From a virus: a DNA stretch of 43,923 bases. This document shows, in pieces, positions 1-8,719 of the stretch. The first letter of the stretch is position 1. Every line of letters starts with the position of its first letter. The position numbers were made by a program, and so were the translations under genes. The notes below the pieces were generated by a model that did not search any database, was not told the origin of the DNA, and saw nothing but the letters and a program-made list of their open reading frames with translations. Location of the stretch: the IMG/VR virus record IMGVR_UViG_3300037104_000191, positions 1-43,923 of that record; one strand, written 5' to 3'.

Positions 1-1
1 T

Positions 2-2167
2 AAGTCTTATTTCGTCAGAGCTTCTGATGATTCAATTGAAGTATTGGCAGCAACTGCTACATTTAGCACTCCAACCTCGGTAGTTACTTCGGTATACGAC
101 ACATATACTGTGACCGGACTCGAAAGCGTTTCTATTTTCGATTACGCTCCACATGTTAAGACATTCTCAACAGCAAATGGTATGTACATATTAGTGACAG
201 AAGTTACTAACACTGGAGCATATTCTAGAAATGTTTACTACGGAGCAACTCCGGCTCATTTTGATAAAATTGCATCCTATATTATCCCAGATCCTTATAT
301 CTACACCGTTGACCTAGATTATGTCACAACCGGAACAGTAGATTATATCTGGTTCACCCATACTCATATTGTATCTGGTAGTAGATGGATAAGCGACATA
401 AGTACTGATTACACATACACCCTATTTTACTTAGAAAATAACTGCTCTGTCGTAAAACAGAACGTGTATAATCTAAACAAGAATCAAATAGCAGAAGGCT
501 CAAATCCAGGCGCTAACGACGGTGGAAAGTATGGTAGAAGCGGTAGCTTAGCTAAGGTTGTAGTTGTCGCTGATGCGACTTATGGCTCATATGCTCTAAT
601 ATTCGGTACATTTGGATGTCAGTGGACTAGTTACGATTATACAGTAACAGGTAGCATTGTGCATGGTCTTGGTATTGGAAATGGTTCTAAAGAGAACTAT
701 CAGACTCATACTTCACATGCCAGCTTCTTATTGAAATACGTAAACTTTACTAATTACATAACTGAATATGTTGAAGCCGTTTTCAATAACGATAACAGTG
801 CAAATGCCTTACTATGTGATGGTGATATTGTTGATTTTTCTTGGAACCATGCAACCTCAATAGGTTCAGTTATATTTTCTAAGGCTACTTCGACCTACAA
901 AATAGGTATTGGTCCAATATCTGGGGGTTTGATTGGTCAGACATCATCAGTTGTAGTTTCACCTGCCAGTGTCAATTTTGCTCAGCAAATAGGCTGTATA
1001 TCTACAAACAAGGTGATCGATAAACTCCTAATAGCTAGAGACGGCACAACTGGATACCTATGTGAAGTATCTAATTCAGTAGCCTACGTGGCAAAACCAA
1101 ACTTCTGCACATCTACATCTGGTATGGTTATATCCTCAGGTGGATTCATGTACTACAACCAATTTACAGGTGTCATTAGATACTATGACAATGGAATTGG
1201 CGGTGTCAGTGAAAGTGAATTTGAGATCATAGTTCAGAAGAAATCGTTGAATGGAAATTACAACATCAATGGTGTTGTGGTTGATTACCTGGGAGCTAAT
1301 TTCAGAGAATACGGAAGTTTCTACACCAGCTTCGTTTTGAGTTCAGTTGCTGGTGGCGATTTTAAATTAACCAATAGTGAAACTGCAACTGATAGATTGA
1401 TATACGTTGAAGAATATAATGATGACATCACTACAATAATAGAATCTTCTAATCTTTCATTTGCCACAACGCCAATATCTAAGATACTGGGTAATAGTTT
1501 TGATGCGTCTTCCTCTATTGTAGTTAGCCTATCAAATACATTTAAGTTAGATGGCCTTGTAAAAGAAGTAAAACCTAATGTTAGAATGACCGCTAGTTCT
1601 TTGATTAGTGGGCGTTTAAATTTCCACGTTGAACCAATTTCTTATCTAGTCAAGAATAGACTAGCTGCCATAACAACACTAGAAATGGGTGGATACACTA
1701 TACAAAACATATCTGCTGGATTATACCTAATCACTCCAGAAAACAATCCATATTCAGGATATAGAGTACCTTACGCATCATCGTATACTAATCTAGTTGG
1801 AAGTGCCTCTTCGAATCAGCTACAGTTCTCAAACATATCCAATGGCGTAACTGAGGCTAATGATATGGATGCTTCGCTAGTTCCTTTCTACGTCACGATT
1901 ACGGATAACTTCAGCTATGTACACGACACTCAGGATATAGCACATAGCTCAATAATGTTTAAGATACCACATCAACTAATAGATCCAACTAACGCAGCCT
2001 TCGATCCTTCATGTGCTATAGTAAACGAATTTAGTAATGTAGTTTCTATTAAACTACCATATACCTTCGGGTTTAGGGCTCAAAATTGTGGTGTTAGATA
2101 TTCTAAGGGCAAATCTAATTTGATACTAGGACTTACTGAAGTTGCTGAGATTGGAGGCGGTTGCTAA
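2..2167 (+). CDS. Large virion protein of unknown function, 5' end outside window
   Basis: The reading frame is open from the first complete codon of the window, so this is the C-terminal 721 residues of a longer gene; the TTG at 44 is only the first internal start-like codon. The protein is rich in Tyr, Ser, Thr, Asn and Val with few charged residues, has no transmembrane segment, and looks like an all-beta virion or fibre protein. I do not recognise the family. It lies at the head of a late + strand run leading to the tail tube gene, and its stop overlaps the next start (TAATG at 2165-2169), so the two are probably translationally coupled. I considered tail sheath gp18 because of position and size but saw none of its recognisable sequence. 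Confidence 0.8.
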   Translation, partial: KSYFVRASDDSIEVLAATATFSTPTSVVTSVYDTYTVTGLESVSIFDYAPHVKTFSTANGMYILVTEVTNTGAYSRNVYYGATPAHFDKIASYIIPDPYIYTVDLDYVTTGTVDYIWFTHTHIVSGSRWISDISTDYTYTLFYLENNCSVVKQNVYNLNKNQIAEGSNPGANDGGKYGRSGSLAKVVVVADATYGSYALIFGTFGCQWTSYDYTVTGSIVHGLGIGNGSKENYQTHTSHASFLLKYVNFTNYITEYVEAVFNNDNSANALLCDGDIVDFSWNHATSIGSVIFSKATSTYKIGIGPISGGLIGQTSSVVVSPASVNFAQQIGCISTNKVIDKLLIARDGTTGYLCEVSNSVAYVAKPNFCTSTSGMVISSGGFMYYNQFTGVIRYYDNGIGGVSESEFEIIVQKKSLNGNYNINGVVVDYLGANFREYGSFYTSFVLSSVAGGDFKLTNSETATDRLIYVEEYNDDITTIIESSNLSFATTPISKILGNSFDASSSIVVSLSNTFKLDGLVKEVKPNVRMTASSLISGRLNFHVEPISYLVKNRLAAITTLEMGGYTIQNISAGLYLITPENNPYSGYRVPYASSYTNLVGSASSNQLQFSNISNGVTEANDMDASLVPFYVTITDNFSYVHDTQDIAHSSIMFKIPHQLIDPTNAAFDPSCAIVNEFSNVVSIKLPYTFGFRAQNCGVRYSKGKSNLILGLTEVAEIGGGC

Positions 2168-2862
2168 TGTTGACTACCATTGAAGATCTCGCAGACAAAC
2201 TAGAAACACTAAACGAAAACACCCGAGAGTTATTATATAAGTTGTATCTATGGGATACCGTTGAGGATGTTGAAACTATACCTGTTACACTAAGAGTCCC
2301 AAATGCTCCATTTTTTCAAACTTTTAGAATACCAACTAAAAAGCACGCAGTTGATTACATATCTCAGCAAAACTCAAGTCTTAAGACCTCAAAGGTTACT
2401 AAAAATTGGGGTAAGTACAGTAGTAATTCAGATTTAAAAACTACAATCGATATGATTAAAGGTGTTTCTGCTGATGTTAATTTTGTGTATTATGACGGAC
2501 CTGATGTCTCTGGTGCTACGAAATTTCAATTGTTAGATGCAACAGAGTCTGACGTTTTCGAGTTTATTGTTACAATCTCCACTAGTTTTAACCCTAGTGA
2601 TAATGAACTAGTTAAGTTCTTGGATGCATCTGGAACTGAAATATGTGGACTTAAAAACACTCCTATTTCTAGTGTATATGATACTCCAACACCTATTCAA
2701 AATAGACTACCAATAACATACAAGTTGAGCTTCAGGTATGTACCTGATATTAATCTTGTGAATAATTGGAAACTATTCGATTTTTATGCGATGCCGTCTT
2801 TTAAATACGACGGAGTTAGTTCTTTTAAATATAACAGCCCTTTTGTAGATCCAACTACTTAA
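2167..2862 (+). CDS. Putative virion protein, 231 aa, unknown
   Basis: The start is ATG 2167, which overlaps the preceding stop by one base; GGAGG at 2153-2157 is 9 nt upstream. A TTG at 2161 would be only 3 nt from that site and is less likely. The N-terminal 30 residues form a Leu/Glu/Asn-rich helical stretch (IEDLADKLETLNENTRELL) followed by a beta-rich body. The N-terminus and a mid-protein motif (SSNSDLKTTI) resemble those of the next gene (SSNADLNSTV), suggesting the two are distant paralogues. Context (late cluster, two genes before the tail tube) points to a virion component. Function is not recognised. Confidence 0.75.
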   Translation: MLTTIEDLADKLETLNENTRELLYKLYLWDTVEDVETIPVTLRVPNAPFFQTFRIPTKKHAVDYISQQNSSLKTSKVTKNWGKYSSNSDLKTTIDMIKGVSADVNFVYYDGPDVSGATKFQLLDATESDVFEFIVTISTSFNPSDNELVKFLDASGTEICGLKNTPISSVYDTPTPIQNRLPITYKLSFRYVPDINLVNNWKLFDFYAMPSFKYDGVSSFKYNSPFVDPTT

Positions 2863-2868
2863 TAAATA
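2863..2868 (+). promoter_or_regulatory. Late-type promoter TAAATA, leaderless configuration
   Basis: TAAATA ends 5 nt before ATG 2874 and no Shine-Dalgarno sequence lies between. By analogy with T4 late promoters, where TATAAATA covers about -13 to -6, transcription would start on the A of the ATG. Confidence 0.6.
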
Positions 2869-2873
2869 ATTGA

Positions 2874-5288
2874 ATGTCTATCAAGGATTTTGTACTTGCG
2901 TTAAATGAGTCGATTGAACTTAATGAACGTGTAGTGCTTTCATTAAAAGATATTCTATTATCTGGTTCACCTTTAACAACCATAGAGAACACTCCATCTG
3001 AGTCATCAGAATACTACAATCAAAAAGGAGTATCTTATCTATATGGTAGAGAACCAAAAGCATCTGACATGTTTGATGGCGAAGCTGGAAGTGAAGCTAA
3101 CGATGTTCCATATCCAGTAATTTCTGATTTCGCTCTAGGTGAGACTCCTAATATACTAGAAGATCATTTAGCTGAAAAAATATCAACACTCAGCTCAATT
3201 AACACAACAACTAGATTAGTTTTAGGTACTTTGTCTCAAGTCATAAGTGAATTTGATGATGTAATTGAACGAAATAAGTTAAAAGTTAAATCTAGAGTGT
3301 GGAAAACATTTAAGGTAGGCGAATACTGGCCCGTTGCCGATGGATTTAGTTCAAATGCTGATTTAAATTCAACAGTTAAGTTTGAAACAAATCTTCAATA
3401 TAACACTACTTCAAAGTATGCTTTCATAAAACTATCACCTGATAGAGACGTTAAACATCACTTTTTAACAATAGATGTTGATGTATTATCTGATTATGCA
3501 ATACCAGTAATTTTCATAGTATTAGATTCTTTCTATTCTATTGACGGTGACCAATTTGAATTCAGAGTTGAATATAAGACTTCGAACACATACACTGACC
3601 AGTCTAAATGGCCAGAAATACTATTCTTCGACTCTTCGTATAATTCTAATGCAACCCCTCAACCTTCAATATCTAAGACCTATTCAGATAACGAAGATCA
3701 AATAAACAACACTGTTAGAATTAATGGAGTTGACTATTACTACGTGCAGGCTAATTCTCTGCCTACTGAGACTAGAACAAAATATTCATTACTAGACACC
3801 GATAGGGTTTTCGTTTCAGCTGAAGAGTTAAATGACAAAATTGTTAATCACCAAGGCTTTTTTGACGGGCTAGATCTATCAAATATGAAACAGTCTAAGT
3901 ATCTAGGGTATGGGATTTTATCAAATAACGTCTTAAAAACATATTCAAATAGAGAGCTTAATATAACAGCTGAATTAGCAAACGGTGTAGATAGCGAAGT
4001 TGCCCAGCAGGTGTTTGCTAGAACACAGACAATGTATTACATTAGGTCCACGTTAGCTTTTTCTGGTTTAATAGGATCTTCAGTGTTCTATGGAAGACCT
4101 TGTTCATTCTTCACGCCTATTACAACAGGGGTATACGATAAAGTTGAGAATTATGCCGATTCTATAGAGGGTGTAGATGGGAATGTCACTCAGCAATATA
4201 AGGTCGATAAATTCGAAGGATACTTAACAAAACCAGACAATAATGGATTTGTTGTTGAATATGAGATAGACCAATCGACATTGAATGGTAATATAGTTTC
4301 ACTTAGAATTGGTCAGTTTGAATCAATATTGGGTTTAACTATTCAATACTATGATAGTTACTTAAGAATATCATATTGTAAGTTACCTAGCGACACTGTA
4401 TTAACTATAGCAGTAGGGTCGTATACATCGATTAAATGTTTAGTTGGATTTATTTCAATAAATGGAATACTGTATGCTAACTATGTTGTTAAGTCTGGAT
4501 CCACAATAATACATAATTCAGGTTTAGTTAATGTGTCAAATGGATCTTACCAGAATACACTTCTAGCATATAGACTATTAGGTTCTGGTAGAATTGACCC
4601 TACTATTCTACAGTGTTTAACTGAAGAAGAGGTATATGGTCACTGGAATCCAGTTATTAGTGTTTTTGTTGACGGTACTTCCGCTACAGACAATACATAT
4701 ACCACCCTATCAAATGTTCTATTCAGATATGGATTAGCTAAGGAAGAATTCAGTTCTAGAGTTGTTGAGTTTGTGACAACAACACCATTCACAACGACGC
4801 CATCTGAATATTGGGCGTATGCTAATGCTAGAGGTATTTTTGACCCTATTGTACTAAAGCCTGAACAAATAAGTGGATATATTTGCTCAGTTGATGCTCG
4901 TTCAGTTAATACCTATTCTAGTAATAATAATCAAACTAAGTTATTAAATTCATATAGAGTTGGATTTACGTACACCACATATAAGGGTTCCGTTTTTAGC
5001 GACAAGTACGTTGAATATTCACCATATGTTGAAAATCAAGATGTTACTATCAGCAAAGAAATAGATCCAGGTATAGCTATAAAAAATACTGGGTATCCTG
5101 CAGATACCACTACATTAACAGCACCTTCAACATTTGAAGAACCAGTTAATAAAGTTGTTTCTTTGGGTGGGGAAAGCTCAATAGAATATGTACCATCTGT
5201 TCACAACATATCTAAAACACCTCAATTTGATAACGTAGACGGTCATTTTGGTTGGAAGATTAGCACGTATTACCAGAGTATAGGATAA
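2874..5288 (+). CDS. Large virion protein, 804 aa, unknown
   Basis: ATG 2874 sits 5 nt after a TAAATA late promoter with no ribosome-binding site, so a leaderless start is likely. The protein begins with a short helical segment (IKDFVLALNESIELNERVV) resembling the N-terminus of the preceding gene, then a long Ser/Thr/Tyr/Asn-rich, probably beta-structured body without membrane segments. The shared SSN-[AS]-DL motif supports paralogy with the 231-aa neighbour. The position just upstream of the tail tube gene suggests a baseplate, tail or fibre-associated protein, but I cannot assign a T4 homologue. Confidence 0.8.
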   Translation: MSIKDFVLALNESIELNERVVLSLKDILLSGSPLTTIENTPSESSEYYNQKGVSYLYGREPKASDMFDGEAGSEANDVPYPVISDFALGETPNILEDHLAEKISTLSSINTTTRLVLGTLSQVISEFDDVIERNKLKVKSRVWKTFKVGEYWPVADGFSSNADLNSTVKFETNLQYNTTSKYAFIKLSPDRDVKHHFLTIDVDVLSDYAIPVIFIVLDSFYSIDGDQFEFRVEYKTSNTYTDQSKWPEILFFDSSYNSNATPQPSISKTYSDNEDQINNTVRINGVDYYYVQANSLPTETRTKYSLLDTDRVFVSAEELNDKIVNHQGFFDGLDLSNMKQSKYLGYGILSNNVLKTYSNRELNITAELANGVDSEVAQQVFARTQTMYYIRSTLAFSGLIGSSVFYGRPCSFFTPITTGVYDKVENYADSIEGVDGNVTQQYKVDKFEGYLTKPDNNGFVVEYEIDQSTLNGNIVSLRIGQFESILGLTIQYYDSYLRISYCKLPSDTVLTIAVGSYTSIKCLVGFISINGILYANYVVKSGSTIIHNSGLVNVSNGSYQNTLLAYRLLGSGRIDPTILQCLTEEEVYGHWNPVISVFVDGTSATDNTYTTLSNVLFRYGLAKEEFSSRVVEFVTTTPFTTTPSEYWAYANARGIFDPIVLKPEQISGYICSVDARSVNTYSSNNNQTKLLNSYRVGFTYTTYKGSVFSDKYVEYSPYVENQDVTISKEIDPGIAIKNTGYPADTTTLTAPSTFEEPVNKVVSLGGESSIEYVPSVHNISKTPQFDNVDGHFGWKISTYYQSIG

Positions 5289-5294
5289 TAAATA
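5289..5294 (+). promoter_or_regulatory. Late-type promoter TAAATA upstream of tail tube gene
   Basis: TAAATA directly follows the previous stop and ends 6 nt before ATG 5301. The intervening GGAAAG is too close to the ATG for a normal ribosome-binding site, so the transcript is predicted to be leaderless or nearly so. Confidence 0.55.
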
Positions 5295-5300
5295 GGAAAG

Positions 5301-5921
5301 ATGGATAAACTTAAGACACCAAGAGGTCCGTACCAAGAAGCAGTCTTGAATAGATTAATTCAAGGTTGTTCTAAAATGGTATTCGGTCCATTACCTGTAT
5401 ATCTCAGTAGTGCAGATACATTGAATAATCAATCACTTGAATATAATATTTCATCCTTTCTATGGGCTGGTGCTACAGCTGGATTTTCTAAAAGTAAATT
5501 CATGGGTTTTGAGATTCAAGTTCCTAATTCGCAAGTAAATGAAAATCAAGAATTTACCGTAGAATTCATAGTTGATGAATTCCTCAATAATTATGCTTTA
5601 TTCCGTGAATGGGTTGATGTTTATAGAAGCACCGAGAATAGATTAGACAGTAATAATCCATCTCCAGGTGCTGATTTAATATGGGACGCTCAAAGAGCTT
5701 GGTGTGATTTTGTTGATGTTTGGGTTGTTAATAATATGAATTGGCCAACCGCTATTATTAGATATGAGGAAGTATTTTGTACTGGTATTGGACCTATTAC
5801 TATGAATTTCAATAGCGGTGAAGAACTTAAATCAACTGCAACCTTCATTTATAATAGGGCTAGAATAATACGCAATCCCTCTGATATTGAAGATGTAGTG
5901 CAAAAAACAATGCTAACTTAA
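5301..5921 (+). CDS. 19: Tail tube protein, gp19-like
   Basis: This 206-aa protein resembles T4 gp19, which forms the inner tube of the contractile tail. A central stretch (QEFTVEFIVDEFLNNYALF, then EWVDVYR) corresponds to the T4 segment with WTVTVMNDE and FVDWQS, and the C-terminus (IGPITMNFNSGEELKSTATF) matches the GELQLDWDSNNEIQTFEVT block. T4 gp19 is 163 aa, so this version has about 40 extra residues, mostly N-terminal. It is preceded by a TAAATA late promoter. The assignment is from remembered sequence pattern plus synteny with gp20-gp23 downstream. Confidence 0.65.
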   Translation: MDKLKTPRGPYQEAVLNRLIQGCSKMVFGPLPVYLSSADTLNNQSLEYNISSFLWAGATAGFSKSKFMGFEIQVPNSQVNENQEFTVEFIVDEFLNNYALFREWVDVYRSTENRLDSNNPSPGADLIWDAQRAWCDFVDVWVVNNMNWPTAIIRYEEVFCTGIGPITMNFNSGEELKSTATFIYNRARIIRNPSDIEDVVQKTMLT

Positions 5922-5951
5922 ACAAAATTGTAAGTTGTGTAAAAAGATCGC

Positions 5952-5957
5952 TAAATA
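5952..5957 (+). promoter_or_regulatory. Late-type promoter TAAATA with Shine-Dalgarno leader
   Basis: CTAAATA is followed by a short leader with AAGGAG at 5964-5969, 9 nt before ATG 5979. This is one of the late promoters that gives a conventional leader and drives a gene with capsid-like codon use. Confidence 0.6.
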
Positions 5958-5978
5958 AAGAACAAGGAGTAATCGAAT

Positions 5979-7547
5979 ATGAATTTCACGGATAGATTAA
6001 AGGGGGAACAGGATATTATCGCACTATGCGAGTCATTCTCCGTAGACCATAATGCTTCCCTTCGCAAGACAAACGAATCAATTGAGGTCGAAGGTAAGGG
6101 TAAGGATGCTGGAGACGATGTGTTCAATCCAGATGATCTATTCAATACCGTCGATCTACCTGAAGACGAGCCTATCGAAAATGGGCCTTCTTTCTCGGCA
6201 GATGACATTACCCTAAGCCATGAGCAAAAGGAAGAAATCAAGAAGGCTTTGACTTCAGTACTAGACGAAATCCAGGACAAGGATTCTATTTCTGAACCAG
6301 CTCTTGAAATGATTGTAAACGAAGTTGCAAATCAGACTTCATATCTAAGTGAAGCTGATGAGGCTAATCTCGAAGGTCCTGTTGAAAAGCAGAAGTTTCG
6401 AGTTGGTTTAGTCGAAGCAATTAAGAAGTTCATTAGTGAACTATTGGGTGTAACTGTCGAGAATGACGGTGAAGTCCCTACTGATGTGGATAGTGTTGGT
6501 GGCGAAGCTGGAGTAGGTGCCGGAGAAGGCGCTGAGAACGCTGGAGAGTCGGGAGAAGCTGGCGAAGCCGGTGAGGGTAAGGGCGAAGAGGCTGGTGAAG
6601 GCCAGGAGCCTGTAGACGAAGAGAAGAAGGAAGGCGAAGTCGCTTCCTTGCAGGAAGGTGCAGACGGTAGCGAGGCCACCGGAGACGGTAGCACAGCAAC
6701 TGCAACCGAACCTGAGTCCGCTGTACAGGAAGGTGTATGCACCGAATGTGGCGAAGAGAGTGTTGTTGAAGTTGATCCTCTAGATGCAATTCGCGTTGTT
6801 GATGACAACGATCCAGGCGTAGCCGCAATTGGCGAACCTGCAGTTGGCGATGCCGCACCTGTTATTGCAGGCGAAGAAGGTGGAATCGAAGGTATTCCAG
6901 GAGCTGAAGGTGCAGAAGGCGGTGAAGGTGTTTCTGATGACACTCCTCTAACTGTCGGTGTATTGAAGCAGCTAGTCGGTCAGCTATTAACCGAAAGCGT
7001 TGAAGGTGAGAAGTCCTTTGCTGAGCTATGGAAGAATCTTGCAGGTAATGCAGTGTCTCTAGCAAAGCCAGGGAATACCAAGGGCCAGGAAAAGACTGCA
7101 GACCCTAAGGGAAATCCACCAGACGGTACAAAGTACGAAACTCCTAAGGCTGAAGCCGGTAATGCAGTAACTCTAGCAAAGCCAGGAAATGCTAAGGGTC
7201 AGGAAAAGACTGCATCTCCTACCGCTAAGGCTCCAGAAGGAACTAAGTACGAAACCCCTAAGTTGGAAAGCGGTAACGATAATTCTTTACCTAAGCCAGC
7301 AAATACTAAGGGTCAGGAAAAGACTGCAGATCCTAAGGGAAATCCACCTAAGGGAACTACATACACTACAGCAACTCCTCCAAAGGAAACCGCTGGCGGT
7401 CACGTCAAGCAGGTTACTACCCCTAAGGAAGAAGCAGCTAAGATCGCAGCAGCTGTATTGCATGAAGGCAAGTCTAAGAGCGCAATCTCCTTCTTGAAGG
7501 AAGCTGCAGAAGCCGTCAAGAATGCAAAGAAATCCATGAATTCATAA
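5979..7547 (+). CDS. Highly acidic, repeat-containing protein, probably abundant in the virion or prohead
   Basis: This 522-aa protein has an acidic N-terminal third, a long Gly/Glu/Ala low-complexity middle (residues about 170-320, with a CTEC motif near 250), and three tandem 38-aa repeats with the core KGQEKTADPKGNPP (residues about 356-469), ending in an Ala/Lys-rich helical tail. Codon choice (AAG, GAC, TTC, GGT) is like that of the major capsid gene and unlike its AT-rich neighbours, which suggests very high expression. It forms its own transcription unit: late promoter 5952, good ribosome-binding site, strong terminator at 7575. Motifs of the type L/I-x-E (for example LLTE and VLHE) would fit gp21-type processing, so an internal head or scaffold-like protein is possible. 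I do not recognise a family; function is inferred only from composition and context. Confidence 0.8.
   Translation: MNFTDRLKGEQDIIALCESFSVDHNASLRKTNESIEVEGKGKDAGDDVFNPDDLFNTVDLPEDEPIENGPSFSADDITLSHEQKEEIKKALTSVLDEIQDKDSISEPALEMIVNEVANQTSYLSEADEANLEGPVEKQKFRVGLVEAIKKFISELLGVTVENDGEVPTDVDSVGGEAGVGAGEGAENAGESGEAGEAGEGKGEEAGEGQEPVDEEKKEGEVASLQEGADGSEATGDGSTATATEPESAVQEGVCTECGEESVVEVDPLDAIRVVDDNDPGVAAIGEPAVGDAAPVIAGEEGGIEGIPGAEGAEGGEGVSDDTPLTVGVLKQLVGQLLTESVEGEKSFAELWKNLAGNAVSLAKPGNTKGQEKTADPKGNPPDGTKYETPKAEAGNAVTLAKPGNAKGQEKTASPTAKAPEGTKYETPKLESGNDNSLPKPANTKGQEKTADPKGNPPKGTTYTTATPPKETAGGHVKQVTTPKEEAAKIAAAVLHEGKSKSAISFLKEAAEAVKNAKKSMNS
7044..7385 (+). repeat. Three tandem 114-bp coding repeats
   Basis: Copies begin at 7044, 7158 and 7272 with an exact 114-bp (38-codon) period. 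Each encodes a version of GNAVSLAKPGNTKGQEKT followed by a Pro/Gly-rich linker. The third copy is the most diverged. The period is maintained in frame. Confidence 0.85.
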
Positions 7548-7574
7548 TATCGATTGTTGAGAAACTCCTTAAAG

Positions 7575-7599
7575 ACCCCGCTTAATAGCGGGGTTTTTT
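7575..7599 (+). terminator. Rho-independent terminator after acidic protein gene
   Basis: A perfect 8-bp stem ACCCCGCT/AGCGGGGT with a TAAT loop is followed by six T residues. It closes the single-gene unit of the acidic protein, five bases before the next late promoter. Confidence 0.9.
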
Positions 7600-7603
7600 A
7601 TTT

Positions 7604-7611
7604 TATAAATA
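7604..7611 (+). promoter_or_regulatory. Late promoter with exact T4 consensus TATAAATA, leaderless
   Basis: This is the full T4 late consensus, immediately after a terminator and ending 5 nt before ATG 7617. There is no room for a ribosome-binding site, so the mRNA should start at the ATG. Confidence 0.75.
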
Positions 7612-7616
7612 TCACC

Positions 7617-8168
7617 ATGACTAATTCACTATACCCTACTTTCCATGAAAAGAATTTAAGCGAATTTAATCGTCTTCTCCAGGAAGCTGATGAGTTTGAT
7701 GAGACTCAGGCCAACGATGATACTATTAAGGAAGATCCTAATAAGAAAAAGGATCCAGCTCAAATGCAAGAGGATGATGTATTCTCTAAAGTTAAACAGG
7801 AGAATGAGCAGGATACTGACACAAATGCGTATGCTTTCCTAGCTAGGCAGGAAGATGGTTCATTAGGTGCAATTAACAATTTAACAAATCAGAAGGACCC
7901 TGCTATTAAGGGTTTATGTATGGTGATTAGCGGAGACATTTTACAGAATTCAGATAACGCTGTTGGATATATCACTGCACTATTCAATAATGTAGGTGTA
8001 AATGATATACAGGCTGAAGATTTCGAAAAGATTAAGGGTTCAATCTGGAAGAAACTCGAAGAACTAACTCCATTAGAACCTACCATTGCATATAGCACTT
8101 TCCAGAAATTCATCATTAACTTGGTTAATGGTGTAAGGGAAAATAGAGATCTAAATGGAGCTGCTTAA
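7617..8168 (+). CDS. Hypothetical protein, 183 aa, late gene
   Basis: The start is ATG 7617, 5 nt after an exact TATAAATA; an upstream TTG at 7554 in the same frame would lie before the terminator hairpin and is rejected. The N-terminal 80 residues are acidic and Gln/Asp/Lys-rich, probably disordered; residues 85-180 look alpha-helical (for example ITALFNNVGVNDIQAEDFEK). I do not recognise a family. It overlaps the next start by 14 bases. Location between the tail tube and portal genes suggests a virion or assembly role. Confidence 0.75.
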   Translation: MTNSLYPTFHEKNLSEFNRLLQEADEFDETQANDDTIKEDPNKKKDPAQMQEDDVFSKVKQENEQDTDTNAYAFLARQEDGSLGAINNLTNQKDPAIKGLCMVISGDILQNSDNAVGYITALFNNVGVNDIQAEDFEKIKGSIWKKLEELTPLEPTIAYSTFQKFIINLVNGVRENRDLNGAA

Positions 8169-8649
8169 TCAACGAGGTAATATTGTAGATAATGCAGCGA
8201 GTATAATAGATGCTTACTTAAACTACCCTGAAATAGACGATCAACTACTATCAATAACAAATTTTCCATGTACACCAAATCAAACTCAAAAGAAAATATT
8301 CGAAGCAATATCTCAAATACAATCATCGGATAATTCCGATTTAATTGATATTTTAAACTATAAACCGAAAATATATGGAGCGTTATCTAGGAAGATAGCT
8401 AAACTATCTCCAGAGTTTATGCCGTTTGCTGAGTGTATTGTTGCTTTTATAGATCAGTGGTGTGTTAATGGTGGAGCTAAAGATGGTCGATCATACGGGT
8501 ATGAAATATGTTCAACCACTCGATCATGGTATGTACAACAAAATATAATAACAGGTACAGACTATAAAGAAAACGGATTAAGCTGGAGTCTATACGGAAA
8601 CGCGCTGTCCGTCAATGTGTATTTTCTAGAAGAAGACCATAAACTTTGA
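8155..8649 (+). CDS. Hypothetical virion protein, upstream part of a probable +1 frameshifted gene
   Basis: ATG 8155 lies inside the end of the previous gene. The 164-aa frame ends at TGA 8647-8649 in the context AAA CTT TGA A. The +1 frame is open from 8630 and continues without interruption into the ORF that ends at 9844, and its first residues (EDNSAKKFIEDAQKWFTLHA) read as ordinary protein although no standard start codon precedes them until GTG 8720. The two ORFs are therefore likely one gene of about 562 aa, joined either by programmed +1 frameshifting as in prfB or split by a one-base sequencing error in the TTT run. Function is not recognised. Confidence 0.75.
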   Translation: MELLNQRGNIVDNAASIIDAYLNYPEIDDQLLSITNFPCTPNQTQKKIFEAISQIQSSDNSDLIDILNYKPKIYGALSRKIAKLSPEFMPFAECIVAFIDQWCVNGGAKDGRSYGYEICSTTRSWYVQQNIITGTDYKENGLSWSLYGNALSVNVYFLEEDHKL

Positions 8650-8650
8650 A
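8641..8650 (+). promoter_or_regulatory. Candidate +1 frameshift site AAA CTT TGA A
   Basis: CTT TGA is the same slip site used by bacterial prfB (RF2): Leu-tRNA moves from CUU to UUU and the ribosome continues in +1 with GAA. Unlike prfB there is no AGGGGG-like stimulator 3 nt upstream, only purine-rich AGAAGAAG about 8 nt before CTT. A single extra T in the read is an equally simple explanation. Confidence 0.5.
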
Positions 8651-8719
8651 GATAACTCGGCAAAGAAATTCATTGAAGATGCTCAAAAATGGTTTACTTT
8701 ACATGCCACAAGAACGGGT

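Noticed and set aside
2-2167. First ORF as tail sheath gp18
   Set aside because: Size and position would fit, but no gp18 sequence pattern was seen and the composition looks more like a fibre or beta-propeller protein.
6332-6943. Long minus-strand ORF opposite the acidic protein gene, and shorter ones at 6478-6858 and 6862-7065
   Set aside because: Low-complexity products explained by the biased Gly/Glu/Ala codons on the plus strand; no promoter or ribosome-binding site.
7189-7497. Plus-strand ORF in another frame over the 114-bp repeats
   Set aside because: Shadow of the repeat region with an odd Leu/Arg composition.
7554-7616. Longer start (TTG) for the 183-aa gene
   Set aside because: It would be placed upstream of and across the terminator hairpin; ATG 7617 fits the late promoter spacing.
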